NCBI GenBank assembly: GCA_015654695.1
Contig: JAATGJ010000031.1
Location: 1-33,943, forward strand
Source: Chitinophagales bacterium
Lineage (GTDB): Bacteria > Bacteroidota > Bacteroidia > Chitinophagales > Chitinophagaceae
Length of the DNA: 33,943 nucleotides
Reading direction: 5' to 3'
The first letter of the stretch is position 1; every line of letters starts with the position of its first letter. The notes below the pieces were generated by a model that saw nothing but the letters and a program-made list of their open reading frames with translations, did no database searches and had not been told where the DNA came from. The translations under genes were made by a program, and so were the position numbers. Positions 23,098-31,807 of this stretch are shown here, in pieces.

Positions 23098-23113
23098 TTG
23101 CAATCGGTTGCAA
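23098..23113. promoter_or_regulatory. LacI-type operator between lacI and susC
   Basis: TTGCAATCGGTTGCAA has perfect TTGCAA half-sites, and the wider 18-mer 23097-23114 is symmetric at 8 of 9 positions. It would overlap the upstream element of a susC promoter and sits 50 bp upstream of the first LacI ATG, so one bound repressor could control both directions. Confidence 0.75.
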
Positions 23114-23139
23114 TTTTCAAAAAAAACTCTTTACATTCG
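23107..23139 (+). promoter_or_regulatory. Candidate Bacteroidota-type susC promoter
   Basis: GTTG (23107-23110) resembles the -33 element TTTG. TACATTCG (23132-23139) resembles the -7 element TAnnTTTG with one mismatch. The spacer is 21 bp, slightly long. Overlap with the operator fits repression. Transcription would start near 23146, leaving a ~350-base leader. Confidence 0.35.
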
Positions 23140-23190
23140 AATCTCGAATTGCTTTTGAATACTTGCCGTAATGAATAAAAGATACTGTTT

Positions 23191-23263
23191 AATGCCAGTC
23201 AAATCCTTGCTCCGCCGGAGTTTCATAAGATTTGTCTTACCTGTTTTTAATGACTGGCGCATT
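23191..23263. repeat. 73-bp nested inverted repeat in the susC leader
   Basis: The outer arms are AATGCCAGTCA (23191-23201) and TGACTGGCGCATT (23251-23263), which pair with a two-base bulge. Inside them CAAATC (23200-23205) pairs with GATTTG (23229-23234), enclosing the hairpin CTCC-GCC-GGAG (23210-23220). It could be an RNA leader structure or a small mobile-element relic. Confidence 0.55.
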
Positions 23264-23428
23264 CTGTTTCCTTCTTTTTTACTGCAGGCGCCGGAGTTGA
23301 AATATCAAATAATGCCGGATAAAAAATTGAATTCATCCTGATTAACAGTAGTTGACCAGGCGTTTTTTATCATGGCTCAGAAAAATACCACTGATAAAAA
23401 AGTAAAAACCCGCCCGAATGAATAACAA

Positions 23429-23469
23429 AGACCAGGTGATGGTCTGAAAAAAAGTTGGTTGCCAACTTT
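23429..23469. promoter_or_regulatory. Two adjacent perfect hairpins before susC
   Basis: AGACCA (23429-23434) pairs with TGGTCT (23440-23445). AAAGTTGG (23451-23458) pairs with CCAACTTT (23462-23469) around a three-base loop. No T-run follows, so they are not simple terminators. The second is also a symmetric DNA site sharing GGTTGC with the LacI operators. It ends 28 bp before the susC ATG. Confidence 0.5.
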
Positions 23470-23497
23470 CAAAACTTAAAATTAAAAACTGCTGTTT

Positions 23498-26400
23498 ATG
23501 AAAGCTTCATCAAAACAATTGCTACCCAAAATGCATCTGCAGCAAAGCCGGACATTGCAAAAGGCTTTGACTTTTACCTTTTTCTTTTTATTCATGTTTT
23601 GCTTTGCATGGCCGGGTTTCGCACAGAGTATTCGTGTCAAAGGCCGCATAACTACTGAAGCGGGTTTGCCAGTAGCCGCAGCTTCCGTTACTGTCAAGGG
23701 TACTACAGATGGTACTACTGCTGATAACAACGGAAACTTTGAAATCTCAGCGCCTGCAAATGGCACATTAGTTATTTCCGCGGTAAGTTTTATAACGCTG
23801 GAAGTAAGAATTGAGAACAAAACATCTTTGGCTGTCACCCTCGTGTCGTCACAAAAAACCGAGACCGAAGTGATAGTGGTTGGTTATGGTACGCAACGTA
23901 AAAGGGATGTAACGGGGGCTATTGTTAAAGTCAATTCGGATGTGCTTTTGCAAACAGCCTCACACAATGTTTTAGATCAATTGAAAGGTCATGCGGCAGG
24001 GGTAAGTATTAGTTCTACCAGTTCTGTTCCAGGAGGCGGTTCGCAGATAAGGATACGGGGTAACCGTACCATGGTCGCAAACACAGCTCCTGCGAATGTT
24101 TCAGGCAGCACTTTTTCCAGCGAAGCTGCTACTGCTGACCAGGCAGACGCACCGTTACTGGTAGTTGATGGAATTCCTTATTCAGGCAACCTGAATGACA
24201 TTAGTCCCAACGATATCGCCAGTATGGAAATTTTGAAAGACGCGTCCGCTACTGCTATCTACGGTTCGAGAGGTGCAGGTGGCGTTATCCTCATTACAAC
24301 CAGGAGAGGGACTACCGGAAAGGTAACCTTCAATTATGATGCTTACTACGGAATTTCCTCGGTAATGGAAAACCTCCGCGTATATAATGGTGCTGAATAT
24401 GCACAGCTCAAGTTAGATGCTGCCGCAGGTAATAGTGTTACAGCAAACACAAACGGCTATGGATTATCGGCTGCTGAGCAAGCAGCGCTGGCTGCAGGTA
24501 TCTCTACCGACTGGCAGGATCTGATATACCAGCGGGGATCAATGTCCAATCACAACTTAAGTATAATTGGAGGCAACGATAAGAGCAGGTACGCTATGAG
24601 TGTCGGGTATTTCAACCAGGAAGGTATTATCCCCAACCAGGATTACAAACGTTACAATATCCGCAGTGCTATGGATCACCAGTTGAGCAAACGGATCAGA
24701 ATAGGATTTACTTCCATCAATTCTCTTACTTACCAAAACACGCCGGGTGGCGGAGGCGTTACCAACGGGCTCATGCGATTAACACCTTTGGCTTCTCCTT
24801 ATAATACTGATGGCACTCTTAACCTGCAGATATTAACAGGCGGAATAGATAATTTATTCAACCCCCTCACACTGGAAACGAGAAGTGAGGCTATCCTTGC
24901 CCGTAACAGAAGACTAAGAACTTTCAACAGTTTCTATGGTGAAGTGGATATTATTAAAGGTTTAAAGTACAGGGCCAATATCGGGTTGGATTTTTACCAG
25001 GATAAGGGCGACGGTTATTCAGGTCCCGGCACTTATGTAAACAGTTCTCTTCTTCAATCACAGTCAACAGCCAATATCAGAAACACAGAATATTATCAAT
25101 ATACCATTGAGAATTTATTGCTTTTTGAAAAAACATTTGCTGAAAAACATACAATTGGTTTAACGGCACTTTATAGTTTTCAAAAATCAGCATCGCAAAG
25201 TTCTTTCATGACCGGGCTGGGAATCCCGTTTGATTATATGCAGAACGCTGACTTATACCAGGCCGCAAGCGTTACAGCAGGTAGCCCGGGCAACAACTAT
25301 TTCTGGGAAAGAGGTTTGATCTCTTATATGGGCAGGGCAACCTACAGCTATGATGGTCGCTATAGTCTTACAGCTACTGTAAGAAGGGATGGAGCTTCTG
25401 TTTTATCTCCCGGCAATCAATACTTTACCTACCCCGCATTTGCCGCAGCATGGAATGTCATGAACGAAAAATTCATGTCTGGTCTTTCTGTTATCAATAA
25501 CCTTAAAATCAGGGTAGGCTGGGGTGTAACCGCAAGCCAGGGTATCAATCCCTATTCAACATTGGGGGGATTGGGTTCATCCGCTTATAATTTCGGGCAA
25601 GGAACCGCGGGCCAGCAAGGAGGATACACTGTTAGCAGTCTTCCTAATAGTTCGCTTAAATGGCAAAGTACTTCCCAGTTTAATTTTGGATTAGATTTTG
25701 GAATATTAAAGAACCGGATTTCCGGTAGCCTCGAAATTTATAACCAAAAAACAAAAGACATCCTTTTACCTATTAGCCTGCCTCCAAGTAACGGAGCAAG
25801 CTCTACAATTACTAATGTGGGTAAAACAAAAGGCAGCGGTTTTGAGCTAACCCTTAATAGTGTAAACGTTAAAACAGCGGGTGGCCTGGTATGGTCAACT
25901 GATTTCAACTACTTCTTCAACCGTGAAAAAATTGTTGAATTGACAACCCCGACCCAGCTTAATGATGTAGGTAATGGTTGGTTTGTAGGCCAGCCCATTA
26001 CAGTTATATATGATTATAAAAAGCTGGGGATCTGGCAAACAAACGAGCATGGTTTGACTACGCAAACATCACCCGTTCAAAAAGCCGGGGACATAAAGAT
26101 ACTTGACGTGAATGGCGATAATAAAATTACGCCTGATGATCGTGTGATTGTCGGAGATTTTCAACCCGACTTTGAAGCTGGTCTGACCAACCGTCTAACA
26201 TTTAAACGCTTTGATCTTTCCATCAGCATTTATGCCAGGATGGGTATGAAAGTGGTAGTACCTTACTTAGCCAGCGAATCGGGAGGTGCTAATTTTACAG
26301 GATACAATTGGTTCTTACAAAGCAGGAATAACCAGTTGAAAGTTGATTACTGGACACCTGCCAACCCAACTAATAAATTTCCTCAGCCGGATGCTGGTCT

Positions 26401-26734
26401 CGGAGGGCCTCAATATGGCTCTACGCTTTCTTATGTGGACGGCTCCTTTGTTAAATGCAGGGCAATCAACCTGGGATATGATATACCATCATCTGTATTG
26501 GGAAGAGTGGGTATAAGTTCGTTCAGGGTGTATGTTTCGGCTGTAAATCCATTTGTGATCTATTCTCCTTTTGTGAAAGAAGGTTACGGACCTGATCCTG
26601 AAGGAAACGGATTTGGCGGAGGTATCAGGGCGCAGGGGTTAACAGAATCCGGCACCGTAGGGCGTCAAATAACGGTTAACGCCAATAACCCCGCCACCAG
26701 GCAATTTATTATGGGTATAAATCTCAAATTCTAA
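23498..26734 (+). CDS. susC: SusC-like TonB-dependent outer-membrane transporter
   Basis: A 1078-residue protein. The signal peptide ends GFAQ (40-43), a carboxypeptidase-D-like/CarboxypepD_reg domain spans ~45-117, and a TonB-box-like VIVVGYGTQ (125-133) follows. The plug domain (137-270) has RIRGNR (185-190), LVVDGIPY (221-228), MEILKDASATAIYGSRGAGG (243-262) and ITTRRG. The 22-strand barrel fills the remainder and ends in an aromatic Phe. No N-terminal DUF4974-type signalling extension is present. It imports glycan fragments across the outer membrane with SusD as lid, here presumably xylooligosaccharides decorated with glucuronate. The plug carries a longer loop than usual (192-218). SusD follows after 19 bp. 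Confidence 0.96.
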   Translation: MKASSKQLLPKMHLQQSRTLQKALTFTFFFLFMFCFAWPGFAQSIRVKGRITTEAGLPVAAASVTVKGTTDGTTADNNGNFEISAPANGTLVISAVSFITLEVRIENKTSLAVTLVSSQKTETEVIVVGYGTQRKRDVTGAIVKVNSDVLLQTASHNVLDQLKGHAAGVSISSTSSVPGGGSQIRIRGNRTMVANTAPANVSGSTFSSEAATADQADAPLLVVDGIPYSGNLNDISPNDIASMEILKDASATAIYGSRGAGGVILITTRRGTTGKVTFNYDAYYGISSVMENLRVYNGAEYAQLKLDAAAGNSVTANTNGYGLSAAEQAALAAGISTDWQDLIYQRGSMSNHNLSIIGGNDKSRYAMSVGYFNQEGIIPNQDYKRYNIRSAMDHQLSKRIRIGFTSINSLTYQNTPGGGGVTNGLMRLTPLASPYNTDGTLNLQILTGGIDNLFNPLTLETRSEAILARNRRLRTFNSFYGEVDIIKGLKYRANIGLDFYQDKGDGYSGPGTYVNSSLLQSQSTANIRNTEYYQYTIENLLLFEKTFAEKHTIGLTALYSFQKSASQSSFMTGLGIPFDYMQNADLYQAASVTAGSPGNNYFWERGLISYMGRATYSYDGRYSLTATVRRDGASVLSPGNQYFTYPAFAAAWNVMNEKFMSGLSVINNLKIRVGWGVTASQGINPYSTLGGLGSSAYNFGQGTAGQQGGYTVSSLPNSSLKWQSTSQFNFGLDFGILKNRISGSLEIYNQKTKDILLPISLPPSNGASSTITNVGKTKGSGFELTLNSVNVKTAGGLVWSTDFNYFFNREKIVELTTPTQLNDVGNGWFVGQPITVIYDYKKLGIWQTNEHGLTTQTSPVQKAGDIKILDVNGDNKITPDDRVIVGDFQPDFEAGLTNRLTFKRFDLSISIYARMGMKVVVPYLASESGGANFTGYNWFLQSRNNQLKVDYWTPANPTNKFPQPDAGLGGPQYGSTLSYVDGSFVKCRAINLGYDIPSSVLGRVGISSFRVYVSAVNPFVIYSPFVKEGYGPDPEGNGFGGGIRAQGLTESGTVGRQITVNANNPATRQFIMGINLKF

Positions 26735-26753
26735 TTATTTAAAATTTTTCCAT

Positions 26754-28682
26754 ATGAAACTGTTCAAAAATATTAAACTGGGTTATGCGATACTGTTAGG
26801 TGCGACTCTCCTAACGAGTAGTTGTAATAAACTTCTTGAAGAAAATCCACGTTCAAACGTTACGCCTTCGGTTTTTGCTACTCCACAGGGTATTTTAGGT
26901 GGTATAGCCGGCGTTTATAACCAGTTGCGGGCATCCTGGGGAACTGAAGGCTTTACGCTAAACCAAATGGCGGGTACGGATGAACACCTCGCAGGCGGTA
27001 GCGCTTCACCCGGAAGTATGCAATCATTTACTTATAATGGTATTACCGGCTCCAGCTTTAGCGGAGGATTTGGCCTGTATTCCGGTATCAATGCGTTAAA
27101 CGGAATCCTTGAACTTGGGCCATCTACTGCGGGGCTGAGTCCGGCTACATTAAAAGCATATCTTGGCCAGGCGCAATTTCTAAGGGCCTTCATTTACTTT
27201 TATCTTGTACAAACATTTGGCAATATTCCTTTGAACACTACATTTATCACCGTTCCATCGCAAGCTGCAGTACCGGCAGCGGCGAATGATGTTTATGCAG
27301 TGATCGTTCAGGATTTAATCAATGCTATTGGCAACCTTCCTAATACACCTACAGCGCCTTTTTTGGGAAAAGCTGCAACAGCGGGTGCTGCGAAATGGCT
27401 TCTTGCCAAAGTATATCTGACAAGAGGATGGCTGAATAATTCTCAACCGGATTTTCAATTGGCCTACACTACGGCAAAAGAACTGATTGATAACAGGGCG
27501 ACTTATGGCCTTGATCTCTGGCAGAATTATGACGATGCTTTTAAACCCGCTAATGACTATGGTAAAGAAACCATCTTTGTAAGCGACCATAGCAACGATC
27601 CTAAATACGGCTTTTATACCCCCGGTAGCGGACAAGCAGGCGGAGATGCTATAAATGTTACTCCATGGATGGGCTTATTTAATGCACCAAGCGGGCTGAT
27701 GGGTGTGAACACTACTGTAAATACCTCCGGCGCTCTTACGGGTGCAGGTCCTGTTATGCTGAACAGGGATGTTCAGTTTGGAAGACCATTTACCCGGATA
27801 CGTCCTAACATGCCGTTATTAACCTCCGGCCCTAATGCCGGCAAAAGTTATATTTTCGACCAGGCCTTTGTTAACAGGGGGATTGATTCCCGGTATGACA
27901 AAACTTTTCAAACAATTTGGTTGCCAAACAGCGGACCAGGTGGCGGTGGCAACCAGCTTGTAACCGGTGTATATAGTGGTAACAGTGTTACCGGAACCCG
28001 GGGTACTTTACAGGCTGGGGTAGATACTGCAATATGGTTCCCGGATTATGAGGTTCCTAATGCACCACAAAATTTTGATACCAGGCCTTTTAAAGGCATC
28101 ATCGTAACGCCCAAGCTGCAAAACGGTAATGTTTACCCCTATATGAAAAAACTGGCTGACCCGAGCAGGACAAACCAAAATGATCCATCAGCGAGGCCGG
28201 TGGTTATTGCTCGTTTCTCGGATGTTTACCTGATCGCTGCAGAAGCTGCGTTTAAACTTAATCAATTGGCAAATGCAGCGGACATGCTTAATGTAGTGAG
28301 AAAAAGGGCGGCTTATCGCACAAATGCTCCTTATGCACCGGGTGGCGCTTTTGGATTGCCGGGAGCTCCGCCTTCTACAATGGTGGGAGATCCTTATCCT
28401 GCGGGACAAACCCAGGCAACTGCAGAAGCAGCCATACAAATTACTTCGGCTAGTGTTACGCTTGATTTCATACTTGATGAACGCACCCGTGAGTTTTATG
28501 GTGAATCAATGAGATGGCTGGACCTCGTACGTACCAAGTCGTTAGTGACTCGTGTAAAAGCATGGAACCCGGTGGAAGCGGGTGTCAATGTAAAAACGGA
28601 GTATATGCTCAGGCCTATTCCGCAAGATCAGATAGACAGAGTTACAGTGGGACCTAAATATCCTCAAAATGCGGGCTATTAA
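26754..28682 (+). CDS. susD: SusD/RagB-like glycan-binding lipoprotein
   Basis: A 642-residue lipoprotein: lipobox TSSC with lipidated Cys24, followed by NKLLEENP, whose acidic residues fit a surface-export signal. The SusD-like N-domain starts near residue 24. TPR-type helices include AQFLRAFIYFYLVQTFGNIPL (~139-159) and AKWLLAKVYLTRGW. The RagB/SusD C-domain has YLIAAEAAFKLNQ (~490-502), VRKRAAYR and LDERTREFYGESMRWLDLVR (585-604), the standard family ending. It binds glycan over the SusC channel. No SusE/SusF-type or other surface glycan-binding protein follows it. Two terminator-like hairpins come after it. Confidence 0.95.
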   Translation: MKLFKNIKLGYAILLGATLLTSSCNKLLEENPRSNVTPSVFATPQGILGGIAGVYNQLRASWGTEGFTLNQMAGTDEHLAGGSASPGSMQSFTYNGITGSSFSGGFGLYSGINALNGILELGPSTAGLSPATLKAYLGQAQFLRAFIYFYLVQTFGNIPLNTTFITVPSQAAVPAAANDVYAVIVQDLINAIGNLPNTPTAPFLGKAATAGAAKWLLAKVYLTRGWLNNSQPDFQLAYTTAKELIDNRATYGLDLWQNYDDAFKPANDYGKETIFVSDHSNDPKYGFYTPGSGQAGGDAINVTPWMGLFNAPSGLMGVNTTVNTSGALTGAGPVMLNRDVQFGRPFTRIRPNMPLLTSGPNAGKSYIFDQAFVNRGIDSRYDKTFQTIWLPNSGPGGGGNQLVTGVYSGNSVTGTRGTLQAGVDTAIWFPDYEVPNAPQNFDTRPFKGIIVTPKLQNGNVYPYMKKLADPSRTNQNDPSARPVVIARFSDVYLIAAEAAFKLNQLANAADMLNVVRKRAAYRTNAPYAPGGAFGLPGAPPSTMVGDPYPAGQTQATAEAAIQITSASVTLDFILDERTREFYGESMRWLDLVRTKSLVTRVKAWNPVEAGVNVKTEYMLRPIPQDQIDRVTVGPKYPQNAGY

Positions 28683-28711
28683 AATATTTTTTCAAACTTA
28701 ACCGGGTAAAT

Positions 28712-28743
28712 AAAACAGGGATGAGTAGTCTCGTCCCTGTTTT
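28712..28743. terminator. Strong hairpin after susD
   Basis: AAAACAGGGA (28712-28721) pairs perfectly with TCCCTGTTTT (28734-28743). The stem continues inwards through TGAG/CTCG (one G-T pair) to a TAGT loop. The A and T flanks would serve as termination tracts in both directions. Confidence 0.75.
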
Positions 28744-28826
28744 CAAATTCGGAAAATTAGTCCCGGTAAAAAATAGTACCATTAATTAATAAAGCTTTAG
28801 CAGCAGTTAGTTTTTATAGGCAATCG

Positions 28827-28868
28827 AAAGGGAGGGATGATTTCATTCATCCTTCCTTTTGTTTTTTT
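28827..28868 (+). terminator. Second hairpin with T-tract after susD
   Basis: AAAGGGAGGGATGA (28827-28840) pairs imperfectly with TCATCCTTCCTTT (28847-28859) around TTTCAT, followed by a T-rich tract to 28868 broken by one G. It is a good rho-independent terminator shape between susD and the xylulokinase gene. Confidence 0.7.
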
Positions 28869-28890
28869 AATAACTTACGGATTAAATTCG
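28858..28890 (+). promoter_or_regulatory. Candidate promoter for the xylose genes
   Basis: TTTG (28858-28861) and TAAATTCG (28883-28890) have the same 21-bp spacing and the same TTCG variant as the susC candidate. Transcription would start only a few bases before the xylulokinase ATG at 28901, giving an almost leaderless message. The TTTG lies inside the preceding terminator's T-tract. Confidence 0.3.
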
Positions 28891-28900
28891 TTTACATACC

Positions 28901-30454
28901 ATGCTTCTGTTAGGGATAGATCTTGGAACGTCTTCTATAAAAGTCTCTGTCATTGATGCCCGGTCGCAACAATGTATTGCATCTGCGCATTACCCGGAAA
29001 CGGAGGCGGATATCATTTCATTATACCCGGGATGGGCCGAACAAAGCCCCGATCAATGGTGGGAAAACGTAAAGCAGGCCATTCTGAAATGTCATGCCAG
29101 TGACAAATATGATCCGCTTGATATTGCTGCGATAGGGATCGCTTACCAGATGCACGGATTGGTATTGGTGGATAAGCAACAGCATGTACTCCGCAACTCA
29201 ATAATATGGTGTGATAGCCGGGCCGTGGAGATCGGCAACAAAGCTTTTCATACCATTGGGGAAGAAAGATGTTTATCTCATTTACTGAATTCACCGGGAA
29301 ATTTTACGGCATCCAAATTAGCCTGGGTAAAAACGAATGAACCGGATATTTATAAAAAGATAGATAAGGTAATGTTACCGGGCGATTTCATAGCCATGAA
29401 ACTGACCGGCGATTGCACTACAACAGAGTCCGCATTATCAGAAGGAATATTGTGGGATTTTAAAGAAAACGGTATGGCTGAAGATGTGATGGATTATTTT
29501 GGCTTTGACAGAACATTATTTCCTTCCATCCAGCCTGTATTTACATCACATGGATATATAAAAGGGGCTGTAGCAACCAGGTTGTCATTGAAAAAAGGGA
29601 TACCTGTTTCTTACAAAGCAGGCGACCAGCCTAACAATGCTTTATCATTAAATGTATTGCAGCCCGGCGAAGTAGCCGCTACTGCCGGTACATCGGGTGT
29701 TATATATGGAGTATGCGATGAACTAAACTATGATCTCCGGTCACGTATCAATAGCTTTGCGCATGTTAATCACAAAGCTCCCTCTGCCCCCGGAGAGAGA
29801 GTGGGGGGTGAGGTTGGTGCGACCAGGATTGGTGTTTTATTATGTATAAATGGTGTGGGCATCTTCAACCGCTGGATAAAAAATATTGTCGGGGCGAATC
29901 ATACATACAGCGGATTGAATGAAGCGGCAGCTAAAATACCTGTTGGCTCAGAAGGTTTGATCGCTTTACCATTTGGCAATGGTGCTGAAAGAATGCTGAA
30001 CAACCAGATTATCGGTGGCCATTTTCATTATCTTGATTTTAATATTCATACGGCTGCTCACATGGTGAGAGCTGTACAGGAAGGTATCGCTTTTTCCTTC
30101 CGTTATGGATTAGATATTATGAGAGAAAATGGTATTAACCCGACAGTGGTCCGTGCAGGTAAAGCCAATCTTTTTCTCAGCGATGTATTTACACAGTCAT
30201 TCGCTAATGTTAATAATACGGCTGTTGAGTTCTATGAAGGAGATGGAAGTTTTGGTGCAGCTATAGGGGCTGGTATCGGAGCCGGTATTTATAAGGATGC
30301 AGCAGCGGCTTCGCAAAACAGGAAGCCTGTCGGGATAGTAACACCAACGGCTGTAAAACAGTATGATGAATTATATGAAAACTGGAAACAGTTATTACAT
30401 GAACAACTGAGCAGGATGAATCAAACAGATGCCTTATCATTTAGTTTATCTTAA
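28901..30454 (+). CDS. xylB: Xylulokinase (FGGY family) with internal insertion
   Basis: A 517-residue FGGY kinase that phosphorylates D-xylulose with ATP. The N-domain begins GIDLGTSSIKVSVID (5-19) and contains YQMHGLVLVD (82-91), IIWCDSRA (101-108) and LPGDFIAMKLTG (159-170). The predicted catalytic Asp242 is in KAGDQPNNA. The ATP-binding half has GEVAATAGTSGV (256-267) and LCINGVGIFNRW (314-325). Residues 292-307 (KAPSAPGERVGGEVGA) interrupt the run H-V-N-H...T-R-I-G-V-L-L-C-I-N-G, nearly contiguous in relatives. The encoding DNA resembles a dispersed repeat, and without it the protein would be a normal ~501 residues. It heads the xylB-xylA-symporter group and xylA follows after 24 bp. Confidence 0.93.
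   Translation: MLLLGIDLGTSSIKVSVIDARSQQCIASAHYPETEADIISLYPGWAEQSPDQWWENVKQAILKCHASDKYDPLDIAAIGIAYQMHGLVLVDKQQHVLRNSIIWCDSRAVEIGNKAFHTIGEERCLSHLLNSPGNFTASKLAWVKTNEPDIYKKIDKVMLPGDFIAMKLTGDCTTTESALSEGILWDFKENGMAEDVMDYFGFDRTLFPSIQPVFTSHGYIKGAVATRLSLKKGIPVSYKAGDQPNNALSLNVLQPGEVAATAGTSGVIYGVCDELNYDLRSRINSFAHVNHKAPSAPGERVGGEVGATRIGVLLCINGVGIFNRWIKNIVGANHTYSGLNEAAAKIPVGSEGLIALPFGNGAERMLNNQIIGGHFHYLDFNIHTAAHMVRAVQEGIAFSFRYGLDIMRENGINPTVVRAGKANLFLSDVFTQSFANVNNTAVEFYEGDGSFGAAIGAGIGAGIYKDAAAASQNRKPVGIVTPTAVKQYDELYENWKQLLHEQLSRMNQTDALSFSLS
29774..29821 (+). repeat. 48-bp dispersed-repeat-like insertion in xylB
   Basis: The segment includes CTCCCTCTGCCCCCGGAGAG then AGAGTGGGGGGTGAGG, a pyrimidine-rich arm facing a purine-rich one. 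It is far more G/C-rich than the surrounding gene. I recognise this as a type of repeat scattered through Bacteroidota genomes. Its 16-codon length preserves the reading frame. Confidence 0.65.
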
Positions 30455-30478
30455 TTTTTAAACCTAACAACAAAGACG

Positions 30479-31807
30479 ATGGCAATTACACTTGGGCAAA
30501 AAGAATTTTTTAAAGGGATCCCTCAAATTAAATATGAAGGAACTGGCAGCGATAATCCACTGGCTTATCGCTGGTACGATGAAAATAAAATAGTAGCGGG
30601 AAAAACCATGAAAGAATATTTGCGGTTCGCCTGCGCTTACTGGCATTCCTTCTGCGGCAGTGGCGCTGATCCTTTTGGGGAACCCACTCATTTATTTCCC
30701 TGGAATGAAAAAACAGATGCTGTAGAGAGAGCGAAGGATAAAGCAGATGCTGCTTTTGAATTCATTACCAAACTTGGATTGCCTTACTACTGCTTTCATG
30801 ATATAGATGCGGTAGATTATACCAGCGACGTAAAAGAGAATGATAAACGTTTGCAGGCAATAACTGCTTATCTCGGGGAAAAACAAAAAGCAAGTGGCGT
30901 AAAATTATTATGGGGAACAGCTAATTTATTTTCCTACAGAAAGTATATGAACGGGGCCGCCACTAACCCGGATTTTCACGTTCTTTCACACGGGGCGGCC
31001 CAGGTGAAAGCGGCATTGGATGCTACTATAGCACTCCATGGGGAAAATTATGTTTTCTGGGGCGGACGCGAAGGATATATGAGTTTGCTCAACACCAATA
31101 TGAAAAGAGAGAAAGAACATTTGGCCCGGTTCCTTCATACCGCAAAAGATTATGCAAGACAGAATGGTTTCAAAGGCAAATTCTTTATTGAACCAAAACC
31201 CTGCGAGCCATCGAAACATCAATATGATTATGATTGCGAAACAGTGATTGGTTTTTTAAGACAGCATGATCTTTTAAATGATTTCAGTTTGAATATTGAA
31301 GTGAATCATGCTACCCTGGCCGGTCATACTTTCACTCATGAATTACAGGTAGCGGCTGATGCCGGCTTACTTGGGAGTATGGATGCCAACCGGGGCGATT
31401 ACCAGAACGGATGGGACACGGATCAATTTCCCAATGATATCAATGAACTCACGGAAGCGATGCTGATAATAGTAGAAGCAGGCGGTTTTAAAGGCGGTGG
31501 CATTAACTTCGATGCAAAGATCAGGAGAAACTCTACCGACCCGGAAGATCTTTTCCATGCACATATTGGTGGCATGGATACATTTGCAAGAGCATTGATC
31601 ACCGCGGAAAATATTTTACAAAAATCTGAGTATAAAAAAATCAGGGCTGAACGATATTCTTCATTCGATAGTGGCAAAGGAAAGGATTTTGAAAATGGAA
31701 AATTATCACTGGAAGACCTGAGAGCTTATGCTATTGAAAATGGCGAGCCGGCGGTGAAAAGCGGGAAGCAGGAATACCTGGAAAATATTATCAATAAATA
31801 TATTTAG
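30479..31807 (+). CDS. xylA: Xylose isomerase
   Basis: A 442-residue class II xylose isomerase, close to the usual ~440. It converts D-xylose to D-xylulose in the cytoplasm with two divalent metals. All key residues are visible: His107 and Asp110 (FHDID), Glu238 and Lys240 (IEPKP), Glu274 and His277 (EVNHA), Asp302 (MDANRGD), Asp313 and Asp315 (WDTDQFP), and Asp345 (INFDAK). Trp55 ([14 protein letters not shown], 54-67) and [15 protein letters not shown] complete the signature. It follows xylB by 24 bp and precedes the symporter, forming a compact xylose catabolic operon. No frameshift or missing residue is seen. Confidence 0.98.
   Translation: MAITLGQKEFFKGIPQIKYEGTGSDNPLAYRWYDENKIVAGKTMKEYLRFACAYWHSFCGSGADPFGEPTHLFPWNEKTDAVERAKDKADAAFEFITKLGLPYYCFHDIDAVDYTSDVKENDKRLQAITAYLGEKQKASGVKLLWGTANLFSYRKYMNGAATNPDFHVLSHGAAQVKAALDATIALHGENYVFWGGREGYMSLLNTNMKREKEHLARFLHTAKDYARQNGFKGKFFIEPKPCEPSKHQYDYDCETVIGFLRQHDLLNDFSLNIEVNHATLAGHTFTHELQVAADAGLLGSMDANRGDYQNGWDTDQFPNDINELTEAMLIIVEAGGFKGGGINFDAKIRRNSTDPEDLFHAHIGGMDTFARALITAENILQKSEYKKIRAERYSSFDSGKGKDFENGKLSLEDLRAYAIENGEPAVKSGKQEYLENIINKYI

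Larger units (their letters stand above)
23049..23497. promoter_or_regulatory. Divergent control region and susC leader (449 bp, no gene)
   Basis: The region lies between divergent lacI and susC. It holds an operator-like palindrome (23098-23113), a candidate plus-strand promoter (23107-23139), and then about 350 bp of putative leader with three inverted repeats (23191-23263, 23429-23445, 23451-23469). I saw no credible small gene. Confidence 0.7.

Noticed and set aside
23482-23838. 118-codon minus-strand frame at the susC start
   Set aside because: Antisense to the SusC signal peptide and first domain; no independent evidence.
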